Of a stretch of DNA of 64,000 nt, positions 35,897 to 44,414 are shown piece after piece. The stretch covers positions 62,001 to 126,000 of the forward strand of contig NZ_PQSR01000004.1 of NCBI RefSeq assembly GCF_002920635.1. Reading direction: 5' to 3'. The notes under the pieces are model-generated. The model was not told the origin of the DNA. It saw only the letters and a program-made list of their open reading frames with translations, and searched no databases. A program made the translations under genes and the position numbers. How positions within the stretch are numbered: the stretch's first letter is position 1; every line of letters begins with the position of its first letter. Source of the DNA: Streptomyces sp. Ru72. GTDB taxonomy: Bacteria > Actinomycetota > Actinomycetes > Streptomycetales > Streptomycetaceae.

Positions 35897-36023
35897 ACCG
35901 GCCGCAGGCAAGCCACCCGGCGGGTCCGGCACGGCGGTCCCGGGCCCCGCCGCCGGTGTCGCCGAGAGCCCTCACGCGACCTCGCGCGCCCCATCTCTTC
36001 CTGACCTGCATCAGTTCAGTAAC

Positions 36024-36038
36024 CTGACAGAGCGTCAG
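36024..36038. promoter_or_regulatory. Palindromic operator, copy 5
   Basis: CTGACAGAGCGTCAG, 33 bases upstream of the broken acyl-CoA synthetase. Confidence 0.65.
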
Positions 36039-36071
36039 TTACTGAGCCGTCACACGGAAGCGGGCGGAGCG

Positions 36072-36680
36072 ATGCTTGGATCAACCCATGGCACCCTGAC
36101 CACCGACTCCCGCCGGGCCCGCGTCGCCGCCTGCGGGGAACCGCCTTCGCCCGTGGTGCGGGGCCGGGCCGCCGGCGCCGGTGACCTCGATGTCAGCGGG
36201 CGGCCACTGCATGCCGACGTGCCCGACCTGGACCGGTTCTTCCGGCCCGAGTCCGTCGCCGTCGTCGGTGCCTCCGACGTCGAGGGGCGCCCCAACACCG
36301 GCATCACCCGGCAGCTGCTCGCCTGGGCCGAGCGGGTCGGCGCCCGGCTCCACCCCGTGCACCCCACCCGTCAGTCCGTCTTCGGCATGCCCTGCTCTTA
36401 CGGCTCTCCCACTGGGCCCCCACCGGCAACGAGGCCGACCTGGAGGCCGCCGACTTCCTCTCCTACTTCGCCGAGCGGCCCGAGGTCGGCGCCATCGCCT
36501 GCTACATCGAGGGGCTGAAGGACGGCCGCGCCTTCCTGCTGGCCGCCGACCGGGCCGCCCGGCGCGGTGTGCCGGTCGTCGCGGTCAAGGTCGGCCGCAC
36601 CGAGGCCGGCGCCCGCACCGCCGCCTCACACACCGGCAAGCTGACCGGCGCGGACGACGTGATCGACGCGGCGATGCGGC
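36072..36680 (+). pseudogene. ADP-forming acyl-CoA synthetase, internal and 3-prime deletions
   Basis: N-terminal CoA-binding domain of an acetate-CoA-ligase-family (NDP-forming) enzyme: DLDRFFRPESVAVVGASDVEGRPNTGITRQLLAW to HPTRQSVFGMPC. The normal protein continues for some 120 residues. Here the sequence jumps near 36398, with a frame change, to LSHWAPTGNEADLEAADFLSYFAERPEVGAI and on to SHTGKLTGADDVIDAAMRQ, then stops abruptly at about 36680. After that the DNA belongs to a membrane protein on the other strand. Length when intact would be about 700 residues. Confidence 0.75.
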
Positions 36681-37153
36681 AGTCCCCACGTCCGTCCGGT
36701 CCGTGCGCGGCGCCGGACGTATGCCATACCGAGGACCGGCAGGGCGACCAGGGCCGTCAGCCACCCGGCCGTGACGGTCAGAGGCCAGTCCCAAAGCGCG
36801 GCGGCCACCGCGGCCCAGACCAGCGCGAGGGCCGCGGCGCACACCAGGTGCCAGACCCACTCGGGCCCGCGGGTGCACCGGGCCACCGAGCGGGCAAGCG
36901 CAGCGGCCGGCATCGTGTGCACGACCGCGTGGAACAGCCCCATGACCGGCAGCACCAGCGGGGCGCCGACGAGCAAGCACCCCAGACCGAACGCGCCGCC
37001 GTATCCGACACCGTGGTCGTCGCCGATCGAGACGTGGATCCAGAAGATCGCACCGACCGCCGGAAGCTGCGCCGCACCCACCGCCGCGGCCGCTCCCAGA
37101 TCATGCTCCGCCCGTTCGGCACCGGGGCGCCGTCGTCCGTCCCCCCACCCCAT
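36626..37153 (-). pseudogene. Small membrane protein with replaced C-terminus
   Basis: A 175-residue frame with four hydrophobic segments: AVGAIFWIHVSIGDD, FGLGCLLVGAPLVLPVMGLFHAVVH, HLVCAAALALVWAAVAAAL and TAGWLTALVALPVLGMAYV. After RRRARTGRTWG (about 36681) the frame enters the acyl-CoA synthetase remnant backwards and ends by chance at 36626. Some of its own C-terminus is probably lost in the deletion that removed the synthetase 3-prime end. Family not recognised. Confidence 0.55.
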
Positions 37154-37203
37154 GAGGGCAGCGTACGCGGGGACGTGTGAGCGGCTTGGGCAAGGCTTCC
37201 AAT

Positions 37204-37218
37204 CTGACATACCGTCAG
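37204..37218. promoter_or_regulatory. Palindromic operator, copy 6
   Basis: CTGACATACCGTCAG, a clean palindrome between the membrane protein (minus) and the flavin reductase (plus, 17 bases away). Confidence 0.7.
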
Positions 37219-37234
37219 CTTCAATGGGCGTGTG

Positions 37235-37840
37235 ATGGGACACGCAGGGATGGCCGCCACCGCCGTCCGTTACCTCAGGTCCATCGGGGCGCGCACGGTC
37301 GCGGGACCCGTCGAAGCGTTGTCGCGCCCGGAGTTGCGGGCCGTGCGGGAGGACGAGCGGGCGCCCGTCGACTCGGCCGAGTTCCGGCGCGTCCTGGGAA
37401 ACTTCGCCACCGGTGTCGCCGTTGTCACTGCGCCGGCGGCGGACGGTGAGGTGAGCCCCGCCGGCTTCGCCTGTCAATCGTTCTCTTCGCTTTCCCTGGA
37501 CCCGCCGCTGGTCGCCTTCATGGTCGGCCGGCCCTCGAGCACCTGGCCGCGGATCGCCCGTGCCGGGGTGTTCTGCGTGAACGTGCTCGCCACCGACCAG
37601 GCCGAGCTGTGCCGGGCCTTCGCGGTGAGCGGCGGGGACAAGTTCGCCGGGGTCCGGCACGAGGCGGCGCCCTTCTCCGGCGCCCCGCGCCTCATGGGCG
37701 CGACGGCGTGGATCGACTGCGCGATCCACGCCGTGCACACCGGTGGCGACCATCTCATCGTGGTGGGCCGGGTGATGTCCCTGGGGACCGGCGACGGGGA
37801 CGACACGCCGCTGCCGTTCCACCGGGGGCGGTTCGTCTAG
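37235..37840 (+). CDS. Flavin reductase (HpaC/HsaB-like)
   Basis: A 201-residue flavin reductase-like protein: SAEFRRVLGNFATGVAVVTA, GEVSPAGFACQSFSSLSLDPPLVAFMVGRPSSTWPRI, VFCVNVLATDQAELCRAFA, and a C-terminal AIHAVHTGGDHLIVVGRVMSL. It supplies reduced FMN or FAD to a partner monooxygenase, as HsaB does in steroid A-ring hydroxylation. Its partner oxygenase is not in the window. GTG 37232, ATG 37235 and ATG 37250 are all possible starts; ATG 37235 is chosen tentatively. One of the few intact genes directly behind a regulon operator. Confidence 0.85.
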   Translation: MGHAGMAATAVRYLRSIGARTVAGPVEALSRPELRAVREDERAPVDSAEFRRVLGNFATGVAVVTAPAADGEVSPAGFACQSFSSLSLDPPLVAFMVGRPSSTWPRIARAGVFCVNVLATDQAELCRAFAVSGGDKFAGVRHEAAPFSGAPRLMGATAWIDCAIHAVHTGGDHLIVVGRVMSLGTGDGDDTPLPFHRGRFV

Positions 37841-37869
37841 GACCCTGCCCGGACCACCGGCCGGCCGGG

Positions 37870-39174
37870 TCACGCCAGTGCGGGTGCTCCCGCCGGGCGG
37901 CGCCGGATCACCAGGGCCATCAGGGCGGCCGCCGCGCACAGCGCCCCCGCCGCGTACCAGACCACGTCGTACGAGCCGAAGGTGTCCCGCGCCACGCCGC
38001 CGAGGAAGGCGACCAGGGCCGCGCCGACCTGGTGGGAGGCCAGGACCCAGCCGAAGACGATCGCGCTGTCCTCGCCGTACTGCTCCCGGCACAACGCCAG
38101 CGTGGGCGGGACCGTGGCGACCCAGTCCAGGCCGTAGAAGACGATGAAGAAGATCATCGGCGGATGGACGGACGGGGCCAGCAGCATGGGCAGGAACAGC
38201 AGCGAGGTGCCGCGCAGCGCGTAGTACACCGCGAGCAGGCGGCGCGGCTCGAAGCGGTCCGTGAACCAGCCCGAGGCGATCGTGCCCACCACGTCGAAGA
38301 CACCGATGACCGCCAGCAGCGAGGCCGCCGCCGTGATCGGCATGCCGTGGTCGTGGGCCGCCGGGACGAAGTGGGTCTGGATCAGGCCGTTGGTGGAGGC
38401 GCCGCAGATCGCGAAGGTGCCGGCCAGCAGCCAGAACGGGCCTGTGCGCACCGCCGAGAACAGCACGGTGACGGCGCGGCGGGCGGCGCCCCGCGCGGGT
38501 TCCGGCTTCGCTACGAACTCCTCGGCGCCGTACGGCTTCTGCCCCACGTCCGCCGGGTGGTCGCGCAGCAGCAGCCAGACGAACGGGACGACCGCGAGCG
38601 CGGCGAGGGCCACCGTCACCGCGGCCGGGCGCCAGCCGTGGTGCTCCACCATCCAGGACAGCAGGGGCAGGAAGATCAGCTGCCCGGAGGCCGAGCCCGC
38701 GGTGAGGATGCCGCTCACCAGGCCGCGCCGCGTGGTGAACCAGCGGTTGGTGACCGTCGCCGCGAAGGCCAGCGCCATCGAACCCGAGCCCAGCCCCACC
38801 AGCAGACCCCAGCACAGCAGGAGCTGCCACGGCGCCGTCATCCACATGGTCGCGCCCGACCCGAGTGCGATCACCACCAGGGCCACGGCGACCACCCTGC
38901 GGATGCCAAAGCGGTCCATCAGGGCGGCGGCGAACGGGGCGGTCAGACCGTACAGCGCGAGGTTGATCGACACCGCCGCGCCGATCGTGCCGCGCGACCA
39001 GTGGAACTCCTGGTGCAGCGGGTCGATCAGCAGGCCCGGCAGCGAACGGAAGGCCGCGGCGCCGATGATCGTCACGAAGGTGACGGCGGCCACGAACCAG
39101 GCGCGGTGGATGCGGGTCGTCCGGGTCGGTTGCGGTTCCTCGACAGTGGGTGCGGTTGCGGTTGTCTGGGTCAC
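37870..39174 (-). CDS. Major facilitator superfamily transporter
   Basis: A 434-residue protein with 12 predicted membrane helices in two halves around a central loop (about residues 195-230). The first half contains RGTIGAAVSINLALYGLTAPFAAALMDRFGIRR, with a DRFGxRR motif, and the second half begins GPFWLLAGTFAICGASTNGLI. The family resembles monocarboxylate/oxalate-type MFS carriers. It is convergent with the flavin reductase and divergent from the GlxA-type regulator, which may control it. Intact. Confidence 0.88.
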   Translation of the reverse strand: MTQTTATAPTVEEPQPTRTTRIHRAWFVAAVTFVTIIGAAAFRSLPGLLIDPLHQEFHWSRGTIGAAVSINLALYGLTAPFAAALMDRFGIRRVVAVALVVIALGSGATMWMTAPWQLLLCWGLLVGLGSGSMALAFAATVTNRWFTTRRGLVSGILTAGSASGQLIFLPLLSWMVEHHGWRPAAVTVALAALAVVPFVWLLLRDHPADVGQKPYGAEEFVAKPEPARGAARRAVTVLFSAVRTGPFWLLAGTFAICGASTNGLIQTHFVPAAHDHGMPITAAASLLAVIGVFDVVGTIASGWFTDRFEPRRLLAVYYALRGTSLLFLPMLLAPSVHPPMIFFIVFYGLDWVATVPPTLALCREQYGEDSAIVFGWVLASHQVGAALVAFLGGVARDTFGSYDVVWYAAGALCAAAALMALVIRRRPAGAPALA

Positions 39175-39245
39175 GTCATAGATCTTCCGGCCTGGGCTCC
39201 TCCCGATCGAGTGGCCCGAGGGACAGCATTCGCTAGGATCGGGCC

Positions 39246-40262
39246 ATGACCCAGTCCACGTTCCGGCCGCACCGCGTCGTCGTCCTCGCCCTCGACGGGC
39301 TGCTCCCCTTCGAACTGGGCATCCCGCACCGGATCTTCGGTCGCCCCAAGGACGCCGAGGGCCGGCATCTGTACGAGGTCGTCACCTGCTCCGTCCGGCC
39401 ACCGGGCCCGGTGGAGACGGACGCCGACTTCTCCATCCAGGTGGAGAACGGCCCGGAGGCCCTGGCCACCGCCGACACCGTGATCGTCCCGGCGTCCTAC
39501 GAGCTCGGCCCGGTCTTCGACGAGGGCGTGCTGACCGACGAGCTGGCCACCGCGCTCGCCCGTATCCGGCCCGGCACCCGGCTCGCCTCCATCTGCACCG
39601 GCGTCTACGTCCTCGCCGCCGCCGGCCTTCTCGACGGGCGTCCCGCCACCACGCACTGGGCCGAGGCCGGGCACTTCCAGCGGCTCTTTCCCCGGATCAA
39701 GGTCGATCCGGACGTCCTGTTCATCGACGACGGCGACATCCTGACCTCCGCGGGCGTCGCGGCCGGGATCGACCTGTGTCTGCACATGGTGCGCCGCGAC
39801 CACGGCAGCACCGTCGCCAACGACGTGGCCCGCCGCACGGTCGTCCCGCCCCACCGCGACGGCGGCCAGGCGCAGTACATCCACCGCCCGGTGCCCGAGC
39901 CGCAGCTGGCGACGACGACCGCGGCCCGCGCCTGGGCGCTCGGCCGCCTCCACGCACCGATCCAGCTCCGCGACATGGCGGAACAGGAGGCCATGTCCGT
40001 ACGCACCTTCACACGCCGTTTCCGCGAGGAGGTCGGCATGAGCCCGGGCCAGTGGCTCACTCAGCAGCGCGTCGAACGGGCCCGCCATCTGCTGGAGTCC
40101 ACCGACCTGTCGATGGACCAGGTGGCGCGGGACGCCGGTTTCGGCACCGCCCAGTCGATGCGCCAGCACCTCCAGGCGGCCCTCGGCGTCACGCCCACCA
40201 CATACCGGCGCACCTTCCGCACCGCAGCCACCGTACCGGCCGTCGGCGGCGCCCAGGCGTGA
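39246..40262 (+). CDS. GlxA-family AraC-type transcriptional regulator
   Basis: A 338-residue regulator. The N-terminal DJ-1/PfpI-like domain (residues 8-185) has the nucleophile-elbow-like SICTGVYVLAAAGLLDGRPATTHW. The C-terminal AraC helix-turn-helix pair (about 225-320) includes MAEQEAMSVRTFTRRFREEVGMSPGQWLTQQRVERARHLLE and MDQVARDAGFGTAQSMRQHL. GlxA relatives control small-molecule catabolism. ATG 39246 follows GCTAGGATCGGGCC. Divergent from the MFS carrier by 71 bases. Intact. Confidence 0.9.
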   Translation: MTQSTFRPHRVVVLALDGLLPFELGIPHRIFGRPKDAEGRHLYEVVTCSVRPPGPVETDADFSIQVENGPEALATADTVIVPASYELGPVFDEGVLTDELATALARIRPGTRLASICTGVYVLAAAGLLDGRPATTHWAEAGHFQRLFPRIKVDPDVLFIDDGDILTSAGVAAGIDLCLHMVRRDHGSTVANDVARRTVVPPHRDGGQAQYIHRPVPEPQLATTTAARAWALGRLHAPIQLRDMAEQEAMSVRTFTRRFREEVGMSPGQWLTQQRVERARHLLESTDLSMDQVARDAGFGTAQSMRQHLQAALGVTPTTYRRTFRTAATVPAVGGAQA

Positions 40263-40278
40263 CGGCGAAGCCCGGGTG

Positions 40279-41328
40279 TCAGAACGTCAGTACCGCCCTC
40301 GCCACCCGCCCCGCGTGCGCGTCCGCGGCCGCCTTCTCGTAGTCCTCCACCGGATACGTCGCCGTCACCAACTCGTCCAGCAGCAGGCGGCCTTCGCGAT
40401 AGATCCGGGCGTAGCGCGCGATGTCCCGCTGGGGGCGGGAGGAGCCGTAGCGGCAGCCCAGGACGGCCTTGTCCAGGTACATCGACGAGACCAGGAACGA
40501 CGCCTCGGCCGTCGCCGGCGGTACGCCGAGAAGCACCGCCTGGCTGTGACGGTCCAGTGCGTCGACGGCCGCGCGGATCAGCTCCACCCGGCCCACGCAC
40601 TCGAACGCGTGGTCGGCGCCGGTGGGGAGGACGTCCTTCACGTCGTCCGTCGAGGTCAGGAAGTCGGTGGCGCCGAACCGGCGGGCCACGGCCTCCTTCG
40701 CCGGGTTGGCGTCCACCGCCACGATCCGCGACGCGCCTGCGATCCGCGCGCCCTGGAGGACGTTGAGGCCGATTCCACCCGTCCCGATGACCAGGACCGT
40801 GTCGCCCTGGTCCACCCGGGCGCGGTTCAGCACGGCGCCCACGCCGGTCAGCACCCCGCAGCCGATCAGGGCCGCCGACGGCAGCGGGATGTCCCTGGGA
40901 ACGCGGACCGCCTGGACGGCCTTGACCACCGTGCGTTCGGCGAAGGCCGAGGTGGACGCGAACTGGTACACCGGCCCGCCCCCGCGTGTGAACGGGCGGC
41001 CGGGGCGGCCGATCGCCCGCCGGCACATCGTCGGCCTGCCGCGGTCGCAGTCCGCGCACGTACCGCAGTTCGCCAGGGTGGACAGCGCCACGTGGTCGCC
41101 GGGCGCGACATGGGTGACGCCCGCGCCCACCGCCTCCACCACACCGGCGCCCTCATGGCCGAGCGCCACGGGAACGGGGAAGGGGATGGTGCCGTCCACC
41201 ACGGACAAGTCGCTGTGGCACAACCCGGCCGCACGGATCGCCACTTGGACCTCGCCGGGTCCCGGGGCCCGGACCTCCAGATCGTCCACGACCCGGGTCC
41301 GGGTGCCGTCGTAGAGGACGCCTCGCAT
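40279..41328 (-). CDS. Zinc-dependent alcohol dehydrogenase
   Basis: A 349-residue medium-chain dehydrogenase (MDR). Catalytic zinc ligands are in GLCHSDL and GHEGAG; the structural zinc loop is CGTCADCDRGRPTMC; the NAD site is VLVIGTGGIGLNVLQGA. It belongs to the group that includes class III-like and NDMA-linked alcohol dehydrogenases. Its position just downstream of an acyl-CoA dehydrogenase, on the same strand, suggests alcohol or hydroxyacyl oxidation in the catabolic pathway. Intact. Confidence 0.9.
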   Translation of the reverse strand: MRGVLYDGTRTRVVDDLEVRAPGPGEVQVAIRAAGLCHSDLSVVDGTIPFPVPVALGHEGAGVVEAVGAGVTHVAPGDHVALSTLANCGTCADCDRGRPTMCRRAIGRPGRPFTRGGGPVYQFASTSAFAERTVVKAVQAVRVPRDIPLPSAALIGCGVLTGVGAVLNRARVDQGDTVLVIGTGGIGLNVLQGARIAGASRIVAVDANPAKEAVARRFGATDFLTSTDDVKDVLPTGADHAFECVGRVELIRAAVDALDRHSQAVLLGVPPATAEASFLVSSMYLDKAVLGCRYGSSRPQRDIARYARIYREGRLLLDELVTATYPVEDYEKAAADAHAGRVARAVLTF

Positions 41329-41338
41329 CGCAACTCCC

Positions 41339-42484
41339 TCAGCCCTTGGTTCTGCTGGGTTCCCTCGGCAGACCGAGCACGCGCTCGGCGATGATCGTGC
41401 GCTGGATCTCGTCGGAGCCGCCGTAGATGGTCTCGGCCCGGCTGAACAGGAACAGGTGCTGGAGCGGGTCCAGTTCGTACGGTGCGGCGGGCGACCAGCC
41501 GGCCGGACCCGCCGCGCCCCTGACCTGCATCGCGAGTTCGCCCAGGCGCTGGTGCCAACGGGCCCACAGCAGTTTGGCCACGCTGGGGGCGGCCGGGTCC
41601 GTCGTGTCGCCCAAGGTGCGCAGGGCGTGCCAGCGCATCGTGCGCAGTTCGGCCCACTGGGTGACGAGGCGGTCGCGCAGGACGGGATCGTCCGCCGCGC
41701 CGGAGGCCACGGCCGCGCGGACGACCTCGGCGAGTTCGCCGGCGAAGCCGATCTGATGGGCCAGGGTGGAGACGCCGCGTGCGAAGCCGAGCAGGCTCAT
41801 CGCCACGCGCCAGCCGTTGCCCTCGCCGCCGACGACGTGTTCGGCGCGGTCCGTCGCGCCGTCGAAGAACACCTCGTTGAACTCGCTGGTTCCGGTGAGC
41901 TGGCGGATGGGTCGGACCTCGACGCGGCCGGGCTGGTCCATGGGGACGAGGAGGAAGGTCAGGCCGTGGTGGCGGTGGGAGGCGGGGTCGGTGGGGGCGA
42001 GGACGAAGCACCAGTCCGCCTCGTGGGCGAGGGAGGTCCAGATCTTCTGTCCGGTGACGCGGTACGAGGCGGGGGTGTCGCGTACGGCGGTGGTGCGCAG
42101 GCCCGCCAGGTCGGAGCCGGCACCGGGTTCGCTGTAGCCCTGGCACCAGAACTCCTCACCCCGGGCTATGGGTGGCAGGAAGCGGGACTTCTGGTCCTCC
42201 GTGCCGTGGGTGAGGAGGGTGGGGGCGAGGAGGTTCTCCCCTATGTGGCCGGAGCGGGGTGGCGCCTTGGAGCGGGCGTACTCCTCGGCCCAGACGACCT
42301 GTTGGGCGAGGGTGGCGCGGCGGTTGCCGTAGCCGTCCTCGGGCCAGGACAGGCCGATCCAGCCGGCTCGGCCGAGGGTGCGTTCCCAGGACCGGCGGGT
42401 GCGGGCGGTGCCGAGGTGGGCTTCCAGCCAGGTGCGGGCCTGCTCACGGAACACCTCGTCTTGCGGGTCGGGCTCGAAGTCCAT
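41339..42484 (-). CDS. Acyl-CoA dehydrogenase
   Basis: A 381-residue FAD acyl-CoA dehydrogenase: WIGLSWPEDGYGNRRATLAQQVVWAEEYARSKAP, FWCQGYSEPGAGSDLAGLRTTA (substrate and flavin loop), TGQKIWTSLAHEADWCFVLA, and a C-terminal FLFSRAETIYGGSDEIQRTIIAERVLGLP. The YGGSDEIQR motif and length fit FadE-type enzymes, many of which work as heterotetramers in steroid side-chain degradation. It is followed by the alcohol dehydrogenase 10 bases later on the same strand. It has no palindromic operator immediately upstream. Intact. Confidence 0.9.
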   Translation of the reverse strand: MDFEPDPQDEVFREQARTWLEAHLGTARTRRSWERTLGRAGWIGLSWPEDGYGNRRATLAQQVVWAEEYARSKAPPRSGHIGENLLAPTLLTHGTEDQKSRFLPPIARGEEFWCQGYSEPGAGSDLAGLRTTAVRDTPASYRVTGQKIWTSLAHEADWCFVLAPTDPASHRHHGLTFLLVPMDQPGRVEVRPIRQLTGTSEFNEVFFDGATDRAEHVVGGEGNGWRVAMSLLGFARGVSTLAHQIGFAGELAEVVRAAVASGAADDPVLRDRLVTQWAELRTMRWHALRTLGDTTDPAAPSVAKLLWARWHQRLGELAMQVRGAAGPAGWSPAAPYELDPLQHLFLFSRAETIYGGSDEIQRTIIAERVLGLPREPSRTKG

Positions 42485-42631
42485 GGATTCCGCCTCGTGT
42501 TGTCTGCCGGCGCTCTGAGGTGCGGGCCGGAGGGTTCCTCACCCCCGCCGCCCCTGCCCGTCCCGTCCCTGGGCTGCGCCCCGGACCCCCGCTTCGGCCT
42601 GACGGCCTCGTCCTCGAACTCCCCCGCCACC

Positions 42632-42690
42632 AGGGGCGCGAGGAACTGCACGACCAGCCACAACGAACCCGTGGCCGTCGACACACCCGC
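42632..42690. repeat. Dispersed Streptomyces intergenic repeat, copy A
   Basis: AGGGGCGCGAGGAACTGCAC followed by GACCAGCCAC and AACGAACC. The same element recurs at 55948-55990. Such GGGGCGCGGGGAACTGCGC elements are common between Streptomyces genes. Here it lies in a 261-base gap between the acyl-CoA dehydrogenase and the SDR. Confidence 0.6.
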
Positions 42691-42745
42691 AGCCCCGAGC
42701 TCTACCGCGCACCGCGCAAGCCCGGCGCGAGCGGCACCGCCGGGA

Positions 42746-43646
42746 TCAGCGGCCGCTGCGTGCCGCCCTCTCCATCGCCGCCACCTGTTCCAGCAGCGGC
42801 ATCGGGTCCGCGCCCACCGTCGCGGGCAGGAGGTCCGCGATCCTCTCCGGGGTCCACGCGCCCTCCGCGTACGCCGACCTCAGTTCCCTCGGCTGCGCCC
42901 AGACCGCCAGTTTCGGGCCCGCGATCGTGTACACCTGGCCCGTGATGCCCTCGTCCTTCGCGCGGTCGGACAGGAGGTAGACCACCAGCGCCGCCACGTC
43001 CTCGGGGTCGCCGATCTCCTTCAGTTCCATGGGGACGTTCGCCGACAGACGGGTCCGGGCCACGGGGGCCACCGCGTTCGCCGTCACCCCGTACTTGTGC
43101 AGGCCCAAGGCCGCGCTGCATACCAGCGAGATGATGCCGCCCTTCGCCGCGCTGTAGTTGGCCTGGGACACCGAGCCCTGGTGGTTGCCGCTCGTGAAAC
43201 CGATCAGCGTGCCCGAGCGCTGCTTCCGCATCACCGCGGCCGCCGCCCGGAAGACCGTGAACGTGCCCTTGAGGTGCGTGGCGAGCACCGGGTCCCACTC
43301 CTGCTCGGTCATGTTGGACAGCATCCGTTCGCGCAGGATGCCCGCCACGCAGACCACCCCGTCCAGGCGGCCGTACGCCGAGAGCGCCCGGTCCACCACC
43401 CGCTGCCCGCCCGCCATGGTCGAGATGTCGTCGGCGACCGCGACGGCCTCTCCGCCCGCCGCCTCGATCTCCTTGGCCACGGCGTCGGCGACCTCGCTCG
43501 TGGGCGAGGCGCCGTCCACCGAGACCCCGTAGTCGTTGACGACGACCCGCGCCCCCCTCCGCCGCCAAGGCCGGCGCCACCGCCCGTCCGATGCCCCGGC
43601 CCCCGCCCGTCACCGCGACCACCTTGCCCGCCAGGAAGTTCGCCAT
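42746..43646 (-). pseudogene. Short-chain dehydrogenase, one frameshift
   Basis: A complete SDR when joined: start ATG 43646 gives MANFLAGKVVAVTGGGRGIGRAVAPALAAEG (TGxxxGxG cofactor loop), then a frame change near 43556 within a run of six Gs (coding strand). The second frame reads VVVNDYGVSMDGASPTSEVADAV to VCVAGILRERM, YSAAKGGIISL (YxxxK) and GQVYTIAGPKLAVW. The N-terminal NDYG and GASPTSEVAD stretch resembles hydroxyacyl-CoA dehydrogenases of the multifunctional-enzyme type. An operator lies about 30 bases upstream. Confidence 0.8.
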
Positions 43647-43675
43647 GCTCAGCCCCCCTTCCCCTTCCGGAGTTT

Positions 43676-43690
43676 CTGACGGTTCGTTAG
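43676..43690. promoter_or_regulatory. Palindromic operator, copy 7
   Basis: CTGACGGTTCGTTAG, upstream of the broken SDR on the minus strand. Confidence 0.65.
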
Positions 43691-43709
43691 ATTTTCTCGC
43701 CAGTCGGAT

Positions 43710-43724
43710 TTTACGGGTCGTCAG
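43710..43724. promoter_or_regulatory. Palindromic operator, copy 8
   Basis: TTTACGGGTCGTCAG, 34 bases from copy 7, facing the cyclase remnant on the plus strand. The left arm has two changes. Confidence 0.55.
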
Positions 43725-43730
43725 ATACTG

Positions 43731-44012
43731 CGGCGGACCCCGGAGTGGTTCCACGCGCGCGATGTCGCGGCCGTCGCGAACGACACGCTCACCTTCGAGG
43801 TCTTTCCCCCCCCCGAGATCGAGGACCTGTGGCTGCCCGTGCACGCCCTCCACCTGGTGGAGATGGGGATGCCGCAGGGACAGAACTGGAGCCTCGAGGA
43901 GTTGTCCACAGCCTGTGGAGAAGAGGGGCGCTACGCCTTCCTGCTGTCCGCGACACCCGAACCGTTCGTCGGCGGCACCGGAAGCCCGGTGGCACCGGTG
44001 GCCGTCCTTTGA
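43731..44012 (+). pseudogene. Cyclase-family (kynurenine formamidase-like) C-terminal remnant
   Basis: About 90 residues in a frame with no start codon: RTPEWFHARDVAAVANDTLTFEVFPPPEIEDLWLPVHALHLVEMGMPQGQNWSLEELSTACGEEGRYAFLLSATPEPFVGGTGSPVAPVAV. This is the C-terminal third of a cyclase-type metal-dependent hydrolase (PF04199), including the LxxxHxLxLVEMG and GSPV end motifs. The N-terminal metal site is gone. The deletion endpoint is just beyond operator copy 8, so the operator was spared. Confidence 0.75.
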
Positions 44013-44414
44013 GCCGGAGGTGCCGCACCGGCCGACGCGCCGCCGGCCGGTTCGGCACCTCCGCCCGCCCCCGGACGGTCCCCCGGGCCGCACGACTCCG
44101 CAGGAGCCGGCGCCGAAGACGATCCGCACTCGTCGAGGGCTCCCGTCACCCGAGTCCTCGGCGTCCCCTCACGACGGATCGCCGAACACCAGCGTGATCA
44201 AACAGACACAGGGCGTCAACAGGACCTCGGCGATTCCTCACGTATGCCGTTCTTGTGACCGCGCGCACGGAAGCAGACACCGGCGCACTCGCCCACGATC
44301 CACTCCAGGCAGCCACGCCCGTACGACCGTCGAGCCGCCCGTGCCCAGGCGCATGCACCGGCGCCCCGGGCGGACGCCCGGCCCGGTCCGCTCAGACCTC
44401 GCCGCAGGGTCCCG
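44013..44414. other. Intergenic region between the cyclase remnant and the ATP-binding protein gene
   Basis: About 400 bases with no supported gene. Apart from the terminator hairpin at 44016-44062, nothing was recognised. Frames running through it are continuations of shadow ORFs. Confidence 0.5.
44016..44062 (+). terminator. Long hairpin after the cyclase remnant
   Basis: GGAGGTGCCG (44016-44025) pairs with CGGCACCTCC (44053-44062), and CCGGCCG (44028-44034) with CGGCCGG (44044-44050), interrupted by CA against TT. It begins four bases after the remnant's stop codon. Confidence 0.65.

Larger units (their letters stand above)
35723..36071. other. GC-rich intergenic region after the monooxygenase
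   Basis: This 349-base gap has no gene. It holds the 14-base tandem repeat at 35813-35896 and operator copy 5 at 36024-36038. A half-match CTGACCTGCATCAG lies at 36001-36014. The rest is degenerate repeat material. Confidence 0.5.

Noticed and set aside
37609..39249. 546-codon plus-strand frame opposite the MFS gene
   Set aside because: No domain and low-complexity basic composition. The minus frame has 12 clear helices.
40266..40295. GTCAGAACGTCAG near the end of the alcohol dehydrogenase
   Set aside because: It resembles half of the regulon operator but lies inside the 3-prime end of a gene, without the CTGAC left arm at the right spacing.
41456..43690. 744-codon plus-strand frame
   Set aside because: It crosses an intact acyl-CoA dehydrogenase, an intergenic repeat and the SDR on the other strand, so it is a shadow.
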